Below, piece by piece: positions 9,362 through 19,060 of a stretch of DNA of 64,000 bases. The notes under the pieces were generated by a model. That model worked only from the letters and a program-made list of their open reading frames with translations, was not told where the DNA came from and did no database searches. Made by a program: the position numbers and the translations under genes. How positions within the stretch are numbered: position 1 is the stretch's first letter; the number at the start of each line of letters is the position of its first letter. This stretch comes from Brasilonema sennae CENA114 (GTDB taxonomy: Bacteria > Cyanobacteriota > Cyanobacteriia > Cyanobacteriales > Nostocaceae), in NCBI RefSeq assembly GCF_006968745.1, contig NZ_CP030118.1:2926654-2990653 (forward strand). The letters are read 5' to 3'.

Positions 9362-10912
9362 TTACGAACCATTGTTTTTTTGAAAAAAGTTTACCAGCCA
9401 ATCTTTGACGCTGCGGGTTGCGTGGCAGTCGTCTTCGTTGTAGCGTTGGATAATTTCAAGTAAAGAGCGATCGCCCGTTTCTAACCACTTGTCATACCAG
9501 TAAATACACTTCATACCGCTGGCTTCTGGATCACGCCACTCAAACCCCAACCATCGAGCGATCGCTTTTAAAGCATAACTTTCTATAGGCAATGCCACGT
9601 TTTGCGTTAATATTTTGTAGACATCCACAAACCGATTCAGTACGGGCGATACATAACTCTGTGGAGTCTGGTAAAGCTTTGCCAGTCGTTTGACTGTATC
9701 AAGTTCGTAAACACAAAAATGATAAATAGGTGCATCTGGATATTGCCAAACCAAATTCATAAATTGCTGCCAAACCAATTCTTCTTCTTCTGGGCTTTCT
9801 GCTAAAAAGGAATAAAATTGTTCTGTTTTGGCTTGCCTATCAATAACCAAAACTCCTAACAAAAAATCTAAATTCAAATCTGGTTCCGCCTCAATATCAA
9901 AAAACATTTCTACAGGCGCTGTAGATAAAATGTCACTCCTGGGGGAAAGCAACTGTGTAGTTTCTCTATCAACTTCTATAGTTCTGTCGAGGCAAACAGA
10001 AGTGTCAACCGTACAAGAATTTAAGACATATTGTTGCTTTGGTGGCAAATTCGGTATGATGAACGGACGGTTTTCCACAATAGATTTTGCTTGTAGTATC
10101 AGCTTGGGTGCGACTGCGCTGTCGAAACCTGGCAAGTTTTCTAATTGAGTCGGGTAAGTTTTTGCCAAAGATTCTACTGTTGTGATTTCCAGCGCTTGCA
10201 GTTGTATGTAGCGAACAGGTGTGACTCCTGGTAACAAAGAAAGGTGTTTCTGAGATTGGGCAACAGCATAACAATAATCGTACCAAGGACAAAGATTGCA
10301 CCGTTGACGAGAGATAAAGACTTCAGGCGCTTCCTCTGTTTCTAAAGTTTGAATATACTCTTCCAGAAAACGATGCATTTGTGGCATCCATTTAAGTAGA
10401 TCCACAGAATAACCCGCCTCTTTTCCACGCAGCATCAGCCAAGCTATTTCTAACTCACTTTGTTGCACCATTGCCAACACATACGCGTGAAATGCTGCAA
10501 CAACTTGATACTCCTGTTTAGGACGCTTACCCAGTTCAATATTAACTGGAACGTACATCCAATCTCCAAAGCGGGACTCTCCTCTATGTTTGACAAGAAT
10601 ATCTGGACGGCTTAGTAGTGTATGTGTTTGAGAATAACCATGCACCAGCACCCCTTGATAAATGGACTCAGCCCCTTGTTCCATTAACTCTAAGGTTGCT
10701 CTCACTCCTGTTTTCCAGTCTCCGTGTCGATAGACTGGTCGCTGATACGTAAACTGTGTCAAAATACTCCTGTGATGAGCAATCCTGTCCTGGTAAAGTT
10801 TCAACAGTAACTCATTCTCAGGTTCTCGCCGACTTTTTTCCCCGTGAATGTCTAAAAAAGGTCGGCGCTTACAACGTTGGTATTGCAGCAGCAGTTCAGC
10901 ATTGATTAACAT
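9362..10912 (-). CDS. TM0106-family RecB-like nuclease with RNase H-like domain
   Basis: 516 residues. The N-terminal half resembles RecB/Cas4-type PD-(D/E)XK nucleases (MLINAELLLQYQRCKRRPFLD, GDWMYVPVNIELGKRPKQEYQ). It ends with an Fe-S-type cysteine cluster (RQRCNLCPWYDYCY). The C-terminal half carries an RNase H-like 3'-5' exonuclease fold of the YprB type (MFFDIEAEPDLN, IYHFCVYELDTVKRL, RYNEDDCHATRSV). This arrangement matches the TM0106 family of predicted nucleases, whose biological role is not established. It is encoded alone and converges with the DUF4394 gene. Confidence 0.88.
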   Translation of the reverse strand: MLINAELLLQYQRCKRRPFLDIHGEKSRREPENELLLKLYQDRIAHHRSILTQFTYQRPVYRHGDWKTGVRATLELMEQGAESIYQGVLVHGYSQTHTLLSRPDILVKHRGESRFGDWMYVPVNIELGKRPKQEYQVVAAFHAYVLAMVQQSELEIAWLMLRGKEAGYSVDLLKWMPQMHRFLEEYIQTLETEEAPEVFISRQRCNLCPWYDYCYAVAQSQKHLSLLPGVTPVRYIQLQALEITTVESLAKTYPTQLENLPGFDSAVAPKLILQAKSIVENRPFIIPNLPPKQQYVLNSCTVDTSVCLDRTIEVDRETTQLLSPRSDILSTAPVEMFFDIEAEPDLNLDFLLGVLVIDRQAKTEQFYSFLAESPEEEELVWQQFMNLVWQYPDAPIYHFCVYELDTVKRLAKLYQTPQSYVSPVLNRFVDVYKILTQNVALPIESYALKAIARWLGFEWRDPEASGMKCIYWYDKWLETGDRSLLEIIQRYNEDDCHATRSVKDWLVNFFQKNNGS

Positions 10913-11314
10913 TCTTTTAAGGTAACAAGAATTATTACTTTCTGGTAGTGAGCCGATAACTAAAGTTGAAGATTATTCTCAACAGACAGAAAAATCAGGG
11001 ACTACCTGAAAATTTCTGAGTTTGGCACAATCACCAAATCAGGCTATTACCCCAGATCTGGTGGTATCTGGCAAAGCCTTCTAGTGGTTTGCCAACTCGA
11101 AAATGCGCTTGTGAGGGCTGGGAAAAAAGAAAGGTTTTTTTATTCTTTTACCCCTTACCCCGCAGGCATCTCCTTGGCGAACTACTAGGGCACGCTTTAC
11201 CCTTACAGACATGCACTTGACAAAGTATGGCCTACGGACACGCAGTTGACAAAAATAATTTGAAATTTTTGTATAAAAATAATTAATATATCATGACTCA
11301 ATAATTAATCACTG
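10913..11314. other. Intergenic region
   Basis: About 400 bp between two divergent genes. It is AT-rich near the start at 11315 and contains repeat-like fragments with the words CACTTGACAAA and CAGTTGACAAAA (about 11214-11250). No gene or RNA recognised. Confidence 0.4.
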
Positions 11315-12514
11315 ATGACTAGTATTTCTGCATCACCAACCAAATTACTTCACCATCGACAGCTCTTCCCAGGTTTAGCAAATAAAGCATATTTTAACTA
11401 CGGCGGTCAAGGACCAATGCCACAAACGGGTTTGGATGCGATATCTGAGGCGCAAGCTTATATCCAACAAGTAGGTCCTTTTGGGACTGAGGTGAACAGT
11501 TGGATCATACAGGAGACAAAAGCTGTAAGAAATGCGATCGGCTCTGAGTTAAGTGTCCCACCCGAAACAATCACCCTGACTGAGGATGTCACCGTTGGCT
11601 GTAATATTGCTATGTGGGGTCTTGAATGGCAAGCTGGTGACCATATACTACTTAGCGACTGCGAACACCCTGGTATTATAGCGACAGCTCAGGAAATCGG
11701 GCGGAGGTTCGGTGTTGAACTCACCACTTGTCCCCTAATGGCAACTTTAAATGAAGGCGATCCTGTTGAAGTCATTGCCCAACACTTACGTCCAAAGACT
11801 CGTCTTGTGATATTGAGTCACGTTCTTTGGAACACTGGTCAAGTTTTGCCTATTGACAAGATAGCTGAGTTATGCATAAGTAAATCAGTCAAACTTCTGA
11901 TAGATGCGGCTCAATCTGTAGGCTTACTGCCATTAAATCTTACTGAATTGAAAGCGGATTTTTACGCCTTTACGGGTCACAAATGGCTGTGTGGTCCTGG
12001 TGGTACGGGAGGTTTGTATGTCCGACCAGAAGTCCGAGAGAGTTTAAAACCTACGTTTATCGGTTGGCGCGGGGTTACTTTAGACAGTAAAGGAAAGCCT
12101 GTGGATTGGCAAAGCGATGGACAACGTTATGAAGTGGCGACATCGAATTATCCACTTTATACGGGGCTGAGGGAGGCGATCGCAACTCATCAGCAGTGGG
12201 GAACACCACAAGAACGTATAGAGCAAATTTGCCGCAATAGTGAGTACCTGTGGCGACAATTACAAGTTTTAGCCGATATCAAATGTTTGCGAACTTCTCC
12301 ACCAGAAAGCGGTTTAGTCTCGTTTCAACTGACAAATCAAACACCCAACCCTAGTCGTCAACTTGTGATGTTTTTAGAGTCACAAAAGTTATTAACCAGA
12401 ACAATAGCCGATCCTGACTGCGTACGTGCTTGTGTTCACTATTTGACTCTAGAATCAGAAATCGACGAACTGGTGGAAGGAATTCAGCGATTTGTTGACA
12501 CTCACCGTGGATAA
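11315..12514 (+). CDS. Class V aminotransferase fold enzyme, L-cysteine/cystine lyase-like
   Basis: 399-residue PLP enzyme of the NifS/SufS fold. The PLP lysine is K223 in FTGHKWLCGPGGTGG, with DAAQSVG before it (the PLP pyridine-binding Asp) and TEDVTVGCNIAMWGL in the cofactor-binding region. Overall it reads closest to cyanobacterial C-DES, the L-cysteine/cystine C-S lyase of Synechocystis (FNYGGQGPMPQ, CEHPGI, LWNTGQVLP, TIADPDCVRAC). C-DES releases a persulfide usable for Fe-S cluster assembly. No suf or isc genes adjoin. A cysteine desulfurase role is the alternative. Confidence 0.85.
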   Translation: MTSISASPTKLLHHRQLFPGLANKAYFNYGGQGPMPQTGLDAISEAQAYIQQVGPFGTEVNSWIIQETKAVRNAIGSELSVPPETITLTEDVTVGCNIAMWGLEWQAGDHILLSDCEHPGIIATAQEIGRRFGVELTTCPLMATLNEGDPVEVIAQHLRPKTRLVILSHVLWNTGQVLPIDKIAELCISKSVKLLIDAAQSVGLLPLNLTELKADFYAFTGHKWLCGPGGTGGLYVRPEVRESLKPTFIGWRGVTLDSKGKPVDWQSDGQRYEVATSNYPLYTGLREAIATHQQWGTPQERIEQICRNSEYLWRQLQVLADIKCLRTSPPESGLVSFQLTNQTPNPSRQLVMFLESQKLLTRTIADPDCVRACVHYLTLESEIDELVEGIQRFVDTHRG

Positions 12515-12577
12515 AAGCTGGGTAGATGATGACGATAATCTACCTTATACTACGGATACAGCTTCCCGTAGCCAGCT

Positions 12578-14539
12578 ATGAGCCTGTGCATTAACCCGAC
12601 CTGCCCTAAACCAAACCATCCAGAGAACACTAACAACCGCTTGTGTCAAAGTTGTGGTTCTCACCTACTCCTGGAAAAGCGCTATCGGGTGCTGCGCCTT
12701 TTGAGTGATAGTAGCGGCTTTGGCAAAATCTATGAAGCATACGAAGGAAGTACACCCAAAATCCTCAAAGTCCTCAAAGAACATCTCAATCACCAACCCA
12801 AAGCAGTAGAACTCTTCCAGCAAGAAGCACAGGTGTTGGAGAAGTTAATTGATCCCGGTATTCCCAAGGTGGATGGCTACTTCCAGTATCAGACCAACAA
12901 TGGTCTGCTGTTGCACTGCTTAGTGATGGAAAAAATTGATGGTGTGAATTTAAAACAATGGCTACAACAGCACCATAATAATCCTATTTCACAAAAGCAG
13001 GCTATAGCCTGGTTAAAGCAACTGGCTGAAATTTTGCAGATGGTGCATGGCAAACAGTGGTTTCATCGGGATATTAAACCAGCAAATGTCATGCTGACAA
13101 GCAATGGACAGTTGGTGTTGATTGACTTTGGCACAGCGAGGGATGCGACACATACATATTTAGCCAAGCTGGGTGTGGGACATCAAATCACGGCACTAGT
13201 TTCATTTGGCTACACGCCGTTAGAACAAAAAAATGGTCAAGCTGTGCCGCAATCAGATTTTTTTGCCTTGGGACGCACGTTTGTGCATTTGCTGACGGGA
13301 CAGCCTCCCGCAGATTTTTGGGATGCCCATGATAATGTTTTGTTGAACTGGCGCAATAGTACCTCTGGTATTTCACCATTGCTGTTGGATTTTATTGATC
13401 ATCTGATGGCGCGGGAACCTGGGAAACGTCCTCTGAATACTCAGGTACTTTTGCAGCGGCTAGGGGAAATTGAACAAAAGCTGGGCAAGCGTTCAAATAA
13501 AAATTTACTTGTAGCGGTTGCAGTTGCGGCGCTGCTGTTATTAGGGGGAGGAGTTGGGTATTTAGCATCTAAAATCGGTCAGTCTCCACCGTCCCCTATA
13601 TTAACAACCAGTCCGGCTGCGAAAATTCAAAATCCCTTAGCAAATCTTTCTTTAGCCCAAACTCTAACTGGGCATAGCAACGCAATCTGGGTTGATCATT
13701 GCATCGCTATTAGCCGCGATAATTCTACTGTTGCCAGTGGTAGTTATGACAAGACTATCAAAATTTGGAATTTGGCAGATGGCAGTCTTATCCGCACCCT
13801 CACTGGTCATTCCGACTCGGTTTATTCTGTCGCCATCAGCCAGGATGGGCAGACTTTAGTTAGTGGTAGTAAAGACAAGACTATCAAAATTTGGAATCTG
13901 GCAGATGGCAGTCTTATCCGCACTCTGAGTGGTCATTCCAACTATGTTAATGCTGTCGCTATCAGCCCAGATGGGCAGACTTTAGTGAGTGGCAGTGATG
14001 ACAAGACTATCAAAATTTGGAATCTGGCAGATGGCAAACTAATCCGCACCCTGACTGGTCATTCTTCCTACGTTAATTCTGTCGCCATCAGCCCGGATGG
14101 GCAAACTTTAGTTAGTGGCAGTAAAGACAAGACTATCAAAATTTGGAATCTGGCAGATGGCAGTCTTATGCGCACCCTCACTGGTCATTCCGACTCGGTT
14201 TCTTCTGTCCCCATTAGCCCGGATGGGCAAACTTTAGTGAGTGGCAGTTGGGACAAGACTATCAAAATTTGGAATTTGGCAGATGGCAGTCTTATGCGCA
14301 CTCTGACTGGTCATTCCGACTCGGTTTATTCTGTCGCCATTAGCCCGGATGGGAAAACTTTAGTCAGTGGCAGTGATGACAAAACTATCAAAATTTGGAA
14401 TTTCGCAGATGGCAGTCTTATGCGCACCCTCACTGGTCATTCCGACTTCGTTCATTCTGTCGCCATCAGCCCGGATGGGCAGACTTTAGTGAGTGGTAGT
14501 AAAGACAAGACTATCAAAATTTGGCGGGCGTCGCGTTGA
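12578..14539 (+). CDS. Ser/Thr protein kinase with zinc ribbon, TM helix and seven WD40 repeats
   Basis: 653 residues. An N-terminal four-Cys motif (C4, C9, C23, C26), as in SpkB-like cyanobacterial kinases, precedes a Hanks-type kinase domain (about 36-298). Its glycine loop is degenerate (SDSSGFGKIYEA); the catalytic loop HRDIKPANVM and DFG (LIDFGTARD) are intact. A single TM helix (about 311-331) leads to a seven-unit WD40 propeller that starts near residue 355, each unit 42 residues. The kinase is thus predicted cytoplasmic with the propeller on the other side of the membrane. Repeats 2-7 are nearly identical in DNA as well as protein, implying recent duplication or gene conversion. In repeat 5 SVPIS replaces SVAIS. 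Substrate unknown. Confidence 0.92.
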   Translation: MSLCINPTCPKPNHPENTNNRLCQSCGSHLLLEKRYRVLRLLSDSSGFGKIYEAYEGSTPKILKVLKEHLNHQPKAVELFQQEAQVLEKLIDPGIPKVDGYFQYQTNNGLLLHCLVMEKIDGVNLKQWLQQHHNNPISQKQAIAWLKQLAEILQMVHGKQWFHRDIKPANVMLTSNGQLVLIDFGTARDATHTYLAKLGVGHQITALVSFGYTPLEQKNGQAVPQSDFFALGRTFVHLLTGQPPADFWDAHDNVLLNWRNSTSGISPLLLDFIDHLMAREPGKRPLNTQVLLQRLGEIEQKLGKRSNKNLLVAVAVAALLLLGGGVGYLASKIGQSPPSPILTTSPAAKIQNPLANLSLAQTLTGHSNAIWVDHCIAISRDNSTVASGSYDKTIKIWNLADGSLIRTLTGHSDSVYSVAISQDGQTLVSGSKDKTIKIWNLADGSLIRTLSGHSNYVNAVAISPDGQTLVSGSDDKTIKIWNLADGKLIRTLTGHSSYVNSVAISPDGQTLVSGSKDKTIKIWNLADGSLMRTLTGHSDSVSSVPISPDGQTLVSGSWDKTIKIWNLADGSLMRTLTGHSDSVYSVAISPDGKTLVSGSDDKTIKIWNFADGSLMRTLTGHSDFVHSVAISPDGQTLVSGSKDKTIKIWRASR

Positions 14540-14678
14540 AGTTTATAGCGGTTTTGGATTTTGTTGAGTTTGTCTATCCTTCAAAAACAGAGCAGCTTCA
14601 ACTCACCAGTCAGTGCTCCCCAGTAGGCAAAAAAAGTTGTGTAAGCTATTTATAAAACAAGCAAGACACACGGAAAAA

Positions 14679-15236
14679 ATGCAAACATTAGAAACCTGCA
14701 AGTTGATTCTTAAAACTGGTCAAACGACAACCGAAAAAGCTTTAGAGCTGTTTGACGCTCTCGAACCCGTTGATTTAGCTTTTATGCTCGGTCGTTGGCA
14801 AGGATCTGGGCTTCATACCAATCACCCTATGGATGGCTTATTAGAAAAATTTAATTGGTATGGAAAAGAATTTGTTGATCCTGAGAATGTTCACCCTTTG
14901 TTATTTTTAGATAGCCAAGGAAAAGTTATAAAAGTTGCGCCCAGTTACATCGGACTAACGAACTGGATCTTGAAGTTTCCAATCCTCAAAAATGATTTTC
15001 TGAAACCTTTGGTGATTCTAACTAATTCCTTACTGAAAACACAGAAAAGTCAAGCTAGACTCCGCATGATGGAATATCGAGGAAAAGTCAGCGCCACAAT
15101 GATTTACGATCATTTTCCAGTTAATGACTCTTTTCGGAAAGTAGATGACAATACGGTGTTAGGAATTATGGACTTGAAAAATTCACCCCAACCTTTCTTT
15201 TTTATTCTTCGGCGATCGCTCAGCAGCGGTCAATAA
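14679..15236 (+). CDS. GXWXG / DUF4334 domain protein
   Basis: 186 residues from the ATG at 14679; an upstream GTG at 14613 would add 22 basic residues and is less likely. The GXWXG domain is visible (FMLGRWQGSGLHTNHPMDG, LEKFNWYGKEFVDPENVHPLLF). The DUF4334 domain follows (RLRMMEYRGKVSATMIYDHFPVNDSF, DDNTVLGIMDLK). This pairing is a conserved bacterial family of unknown function. No signal peptide. It follows the kinase gene by about 140 bp on the same strand, but a functional link is not implied. Confidence 0.85.
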   Translation: MQTLETCKLILKTGQTTTEKALELFDALEPVDLAFMLGRWQGSGLHTNHPMDGLLEKFNWYGKEFVDPENVHPLLFLDSQGKVIKVAPSYIGLTNWILKFPILKNDFLKPLVILTNSLLKTQKSQARLRMMEYRGKVSATMIYDHFPVNDSFRKVDDNTVLGIMDLKNSPQPFFFILRRSLSSGQ

Positions 15237-15284
15237 TGTTGTCATATCAAGTTGCGTTCTGTTGTAGTAGCGCTTTAGGGGAGA

Positions 15285-15368
15285 TTGCTGAGTCCCAAGG
15301 GGACACGCTGCGCGTTCGCTCTTAGCGTGCGCTTTGCGCTTACGCTCCACTTCGTTTCACTCGCAATG
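15285..15368. repeat. Interspersed palindromic repeat
   Basis: GC-rich repeat with words such as GGACACGCTGCGCG, TAGCGTGCGCTTTGCGC and CTTCGTTTCACTCGCAATGAC, related to sequence at about 23690-23760. It lies between the convergent DUF4334 and exporter genes and has no coding value. Confidence 0.5.
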
Positions 15369-15420
15369 ACAGGTAGTACCTTATCGAAAGGACAACTGGA
15401 AACAAAGCACAAAACCTTCT

Positions 15421-18180
15421 TCATTCCATTTGTCTGGCTACCAGTTGAGAAAACAGCCCCTCTTGTTCGGCTAGTTCCTCAAATGTACCCACCTGTACGA
15501 CGCGCCCTGCTTCCATGACATAAATTCGGTCAGCATTGCGAATCGTGCTGAGGCGGTGAGCAATTACTATCCGAGTTGCATTTAATTTATCTAAACTTTC
15601 AGTAACGATCGCTTGTGTGCGGTTATCCAAAGAACTGGTCGCTTCATCCATTAAAATAATTTTTGGCTTATTGACAAGTGCTCTAGCTATCAATAATCGC
15701 TGCCGTTGTCCTCCTGAAAGATTGGTACCACCTTCACTGATAACTGTGTGCATCCCCATCGGCATTTGCTCAATATCACCAGCAAACCCCGCCATCCGCG
15801 CGGCTTCCCAAGCTTCAGTGCGCGATATCAACGCAGAGGCAGATATGTTCTCAAAAATTGAGCCAGATCCAATTCGACCATTTTGCAGCACCACCCCGAA
15901 CTGTCTTCGCACTGCCACAAGGTCTAATTCTGCCAAATCAAAACCATCGTAGTATACTTTTCCTGAGAGTGGAGTTTCAAACCCCAACAACAACCTCAAT
16001 ATTGTTGACTTCCCACTTCCTGATGGTCCAACTATCGCCACAAATTCCCCTGGTTGTGCGTAAACACTGACATCATCAAGAATTGGCGAACCATCGTCAC
16101 GATAACGAAAGCTAATATGGTCTAAAAGGACACGACCCGTCAAGCGTCCTGGATCAACTTTGTTAGAATCGTATTCCATCTCCTGCTGCAAAATCGGCTT
16201 TGCCCGCTCCCACAGTGGTACAATCGCCAAAATAGTAATCAGAGTATTGCTGAGGTTGCTGACTCCCCCGATAAAAATTCCCAACGCGGAATTAAACGCC
16301 AAAAATGTTCCTGTTGTGAACCCGCCGCTACCACTCGCTTGAGCCTTTTGCAGAAACACCACCGCCAACCCAAACAACAGTGCCGAAGTAAGCAAAGAGA
16401 GTATTTCGTTCAACACAGAAACACTGTCTTGAATTTGTTGCGATGTTGCTGTTAGTCTTGTTCTTTGGCTGTACTGATTTGCCCAAGCTGCAAACGCTCG
16501 TTCTTCTGCCTGCGCTACTCGCAACTTGGCGACTCCATTTATAAGTTGTATTGTTAACCCACTAATTTCACCATCCAATTCTTGCAGCCGTCGCGAAAAG
16601 CGAACTAATAGCAAGCCAGAGACAGCAGTGATTGCAGCTGTTAGCAAAGCTACGCCCACCCCAACTAAAGCGAGTTGCCAACTATAAACAAACATTAGCA
16701 CTGAGTTGAGTAAAGCAAACAGTCCGCTTAACAGGGTGCGTTGCGTTGCTCCCGATAGTAGCCGACGAATTTGGTTTACTGATAAAGTCCGGTTTAGTAA
16801 GTCGCCAGAGGAATAAGAGCGGAAAAATGCTGGACTTAATCTCAGGAGTCGGTCCCAAATCGCAGGCTGCAAACTACTATCAGCAGCGTTTTCCACTCGC
16901 AATGAAATAATCCCTTGGGACAAGCCAAAAGCTGATCTTCCAAAGGCGATCGCAAACAGTGCCAGTCCTACTTGCGATAATAAACTCTGATCGCTATCTG
17001 GAATTGCATTATCCACCAAAAGCGCTGTTGCTTGCGGCACAACCATCCCCAATAAGCTACCAATTATCCCAGTTACCAGAATTAAAATGATGTCTTTTTC
17101 ATAACCCTTAATGCCAAACTGAAACAACGCAACTGCATTATTGATAACTTTGGGTAACGGTCGGTAAAACTGGTATGCTTGCGGTGCGAGGGTTGCCGCT
17201 ACTGCATGATTGACAAACGTACGAGTTTGTGCAACCGGATCAAAGAAAATATAACGTTTACCTGCTGGTAACAAAGCGATTGGACGTTGTTCTTCTTGGG
17301 TATAAGCTAAGAGTGGACCATACTCACTCAGCCACCAGTTATACTCTAGCACCACGCGACGAGTGCGAATTCGGGAGGAGCGAGCAATAGCCTCCACTGG
17401 ATCTTTTACTCGACTGATATCCTCAGACTGCGCCGGAGGATTTATCGTTATTCCCATTGCTCGTCCTACAGCACCCGCCGCCACCAGCAGCGGTGTTCCT
17501 TGAAAAGATACAGCTTCTTGCTCTGGTTGCAACACAGAAGCTAACTTCGAGAGTGCAGAATTGACAACCTGACGGTTGAGTTGCTCTCGTTGTTGAAATT
17601 GGCGAAAGGCAGTAATAGTTTCCTGCTGTTGCAGTGAATTTAAATAGTTGAAGAATTCAGAATGTAACTCAGCCAAAAAGCTTGGCAGTGAAGCGGCATT
17701 TTCTGGTTTTATTAAGGATAAATAATGAGAAAAATTTCCTGCTGTGGGTTCGGTGCTGAATATTTCACTTAAGTGGTTTATCCAACCCTGTAAAAGGGCG
17801 ATATGCGTAGCCTCAAGCCTCCGGCTGATCGCTCCTGTTTCACCCGCTACTGCACCTGATGCTGCCAAATCTGCGATGGAAATTTGGGATAATTCTGTTG
17901 CCTCAATTGCTATTGCTACTAAACTCAAGGATTCACCGATTTTGGTTGCTGCACCAAACAACGCCTCACCTGCACTTACACTGAATAAATAACGGCGATG
18001 CTCGTTTTGAGCTTGTGTGAGGCGATTGCCTACGGCAGAGCTACGCTTAACAGCCTCTGGCATCTCATCGGAGACTTTTGTGGCAAACAATGATACATGT
18101 CCACTCACGACAACCCAAACTTTTTCTGGGTCATCTAGCAGTAGTCGTTCATTTCCTTTAAGGCGGTACAGGACTTCCAT
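15421..18180 (-). CDS. NHLP-type bacteriocin exporter ABC permease/ATPase (no peptidase domain)
   Basis: 919 residues, the usual length of the peptidase-free ABC subunit of NHLP-type bacteriocin systems. An N-terminal regulatory-like region (1-350) is followed by six predicted TM helices (about 365-640). The ATPase has Walker A (GPSGSGKST), Q-loop (FGVVLQNGRI), signature (LSGGQRQRL), Walker B (IILMDEATSSLD) and H-loop (IVIAHRLST). It should act at the inner membrane with the HlyD adaptor (23820-25427) and the peptidase-containing exporter (20331-22550). The precursor gene at 18694 is divergently placed, about 510 bp away. Antisense frames here are shadows. Confidence 0.92.
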   Translation of the reverse strand: MEVLYRLKGNERLLLDDPEKVWVVVSGHVSLFATKVSDEMPEAVKRSSAVGNRLTQAQNEHRRYLFSVSAGEALFGAATKIGESLSLVAIAIEATELSQISIADLAASGAVAGETGAISRRLEATHIALLQGWINHLSEIFSTEPTAGNFSHYLSLIKPENAASLPSFLAELHSEFFNYLNSLQQQETITAFRQFQQREQLNRQVVNSALSKLASVLQPEQEAVSFQGTPLLVAAGAVGRAMGITINPPAQSEDISRVKDPVEAIARSSRIRTRRVVLEYNWWLSEYGPLLAYTQEEQRPIALLPAGKRYIFFDPVAQTRTFVNHAVAATLAPQAYQFYRPLPKVINNAVALFQFGIKGYEKDIILILVTGIIGSLLGMVVPQATALLVDNAIPDSDQSLLSQVGLALFAIAFGRSAFGLSQGIISLRVENAADSSLQPAIWDRLLRLSPAFFRSYSSGDLLNRTLSVNQIRRLLSGATQRTLLSGLFALLNSVLMFVYSWQLALVGVGVALLTAAITAVSGLLLVRFSRRLQELDGEISGLTIQLINGVAKLRVAQAEERAFAAWANQYSQRTRLTATSQQIQDSVSVLNEILSLLTSALLFGLAVVFLQKAQASGSGGFTTGTFLAFNSALGIFIGGVSNLSNTLITILAIVPLWERAKPILQQEMEYDSNKVDPGRLTGRVLLDHISFRYRDDGSPILDDVSVYAQPGEFVAIVGPSGSGKSTILRLLLGFETPLSGKVYYDGFDLAELDLVAVRRQFGVVLQNGRIGSGSIFENISASALISRTEAWEAARMAGFAGDIEQMPMGMHTVISEGGTNLSGGQRQRLLIARALVNKPKIILMDEATSSLDNRTQAIVTESLDKLNATRIVIAHRLSTIRNADRIYVMEAGRVVQVGTFEELAEQEGLFSQLVARQME

Positions 18181-18693
18181 ATTTCTAAACTGTTATTGCG
18201 TAGCTCTGCTCAACAAGCGTTACGGTAGATCAACGGCGATCGCGCACCCGTGGTAGTACTTTTACATTGTTCCACCCACTGCGGACTATTCGCGCTAATA
18301 ATAAATTTCTTTTTGCACAGATATTGGCAGTAATACAGTATAGTTATTATACAGCAAGTTGATAGCAACACATTTCCTCAACTTTTTCGCCTACCTATTA
18401 ATGTGCCTTGATTTCCAGCAATGACAACATGGGTACAGTGCAAGAACCACACTTTAGATTGATTGTACAGCAAGGTTTTCAGGCTTTATTAGTACATACG
18501 CATGGATAAACTTCAGACTAAAAAAAAGCACATAATATCAGACTTTGGCATACAAGTAAATACACTTTAGTATAAATTTGACTAATAATAAATATTTCAA
18601 TAAGTAGATACAAATCTAGTCACAACCCAAGTACTATAAAAGACATTCACTCAAGACCGAGTGAAAGCACACAAAAGACAAGGTAACAAAAAA
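18181..18693. other. Divergent intergenic region upstream of the peptide precursor
   Basis: About 510 bp, AT-rich, between the exporter and the divergent precursor gene, so it should carry both promoters. TTGACT (18578-18583) and TAAGTA (18601-18606) with 17-nt spacing form a possible sigma-70 promoter for the precursor; this is inference from consensus only. No further coding frame with a double-glycine leader was found here. Confidence 0.4.
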
Positions 18694-18963
18694 ATGAACG
18701 CACGTAACGAATTTGAAACCACTTTTGAGCTTGAAGAACTGTCTGATGCTGATTTAATGGCAATCAACGGTGGAGCAATTGGTGATGATGTTGGCGGTGT
18801 TCTTACAACCGCTGCCGCTGCTGTTGATGTTCTTGGTCAAGGCCTCCCTCGCCCTGTTAATAATCTTGTTACAGGTCTTGGTGTTTCAACTGCCGGACTT
18901 CCTCTTGTTGGTGGTTTAACAGGTCCTTTACTTTTTAGCCTGGGTACTTACCCTAGTCCCTAG
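18694..18963 (+). CDS. Double-glycine-leader peptide precursor (bacteriocin-like)
   Basis: 89 residues from the ATG at 18694 (AAGG lies about 12 nt upstream). An upstream GTG at 18661 would add 11 basic residues and spoil the leader. The leader ends LEELSDADLMAINGG: acidic with hydrophobic residues at the spacing read by C39 peptidases, cleaved after G27. The 62-residue core is rich in Gly, Leu, Val, Ala and Thr. It has no cysteine and only one Lys/Arg, and ends in TYPSP. The export genes on both sides make it the likely cargo. Lack of Cys excludes disulfides or lanthionines. It may be a class II-type bacteriocin or an intercellular signal; activity is unproven. Confidence 0.82.
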   Translation: MNARNEFETTFELEELSDADLMAINGGAIGDDVGGVLTTAAAAVDVLGQGLPRPVNNLVTGLGVSTAGLPLVGGLTGPLLFSLGTYPSP

Positions 18964-19060
18964 TTTTACCTGTGGTATAGCTAGAATTTAATTTCACATC
19001 TACCCAAATCTGTATTAAATACAGAAAGTTCAACTAGTGCTGACAAACTTGTTTGTCCAC

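Noticed and set aside
13740..14530. Regularly spaced 126-bp repeats, considered as CRISPR or satellite
   Set aside because: The period is a WD40 unit in an open coding frame, not short repeats with unique spacers.
18661..18693. Longer start (GTG) for the peptide precursor
   Set aside because: It adds a basic extension before a leader that is complete from the ATG at 18694.
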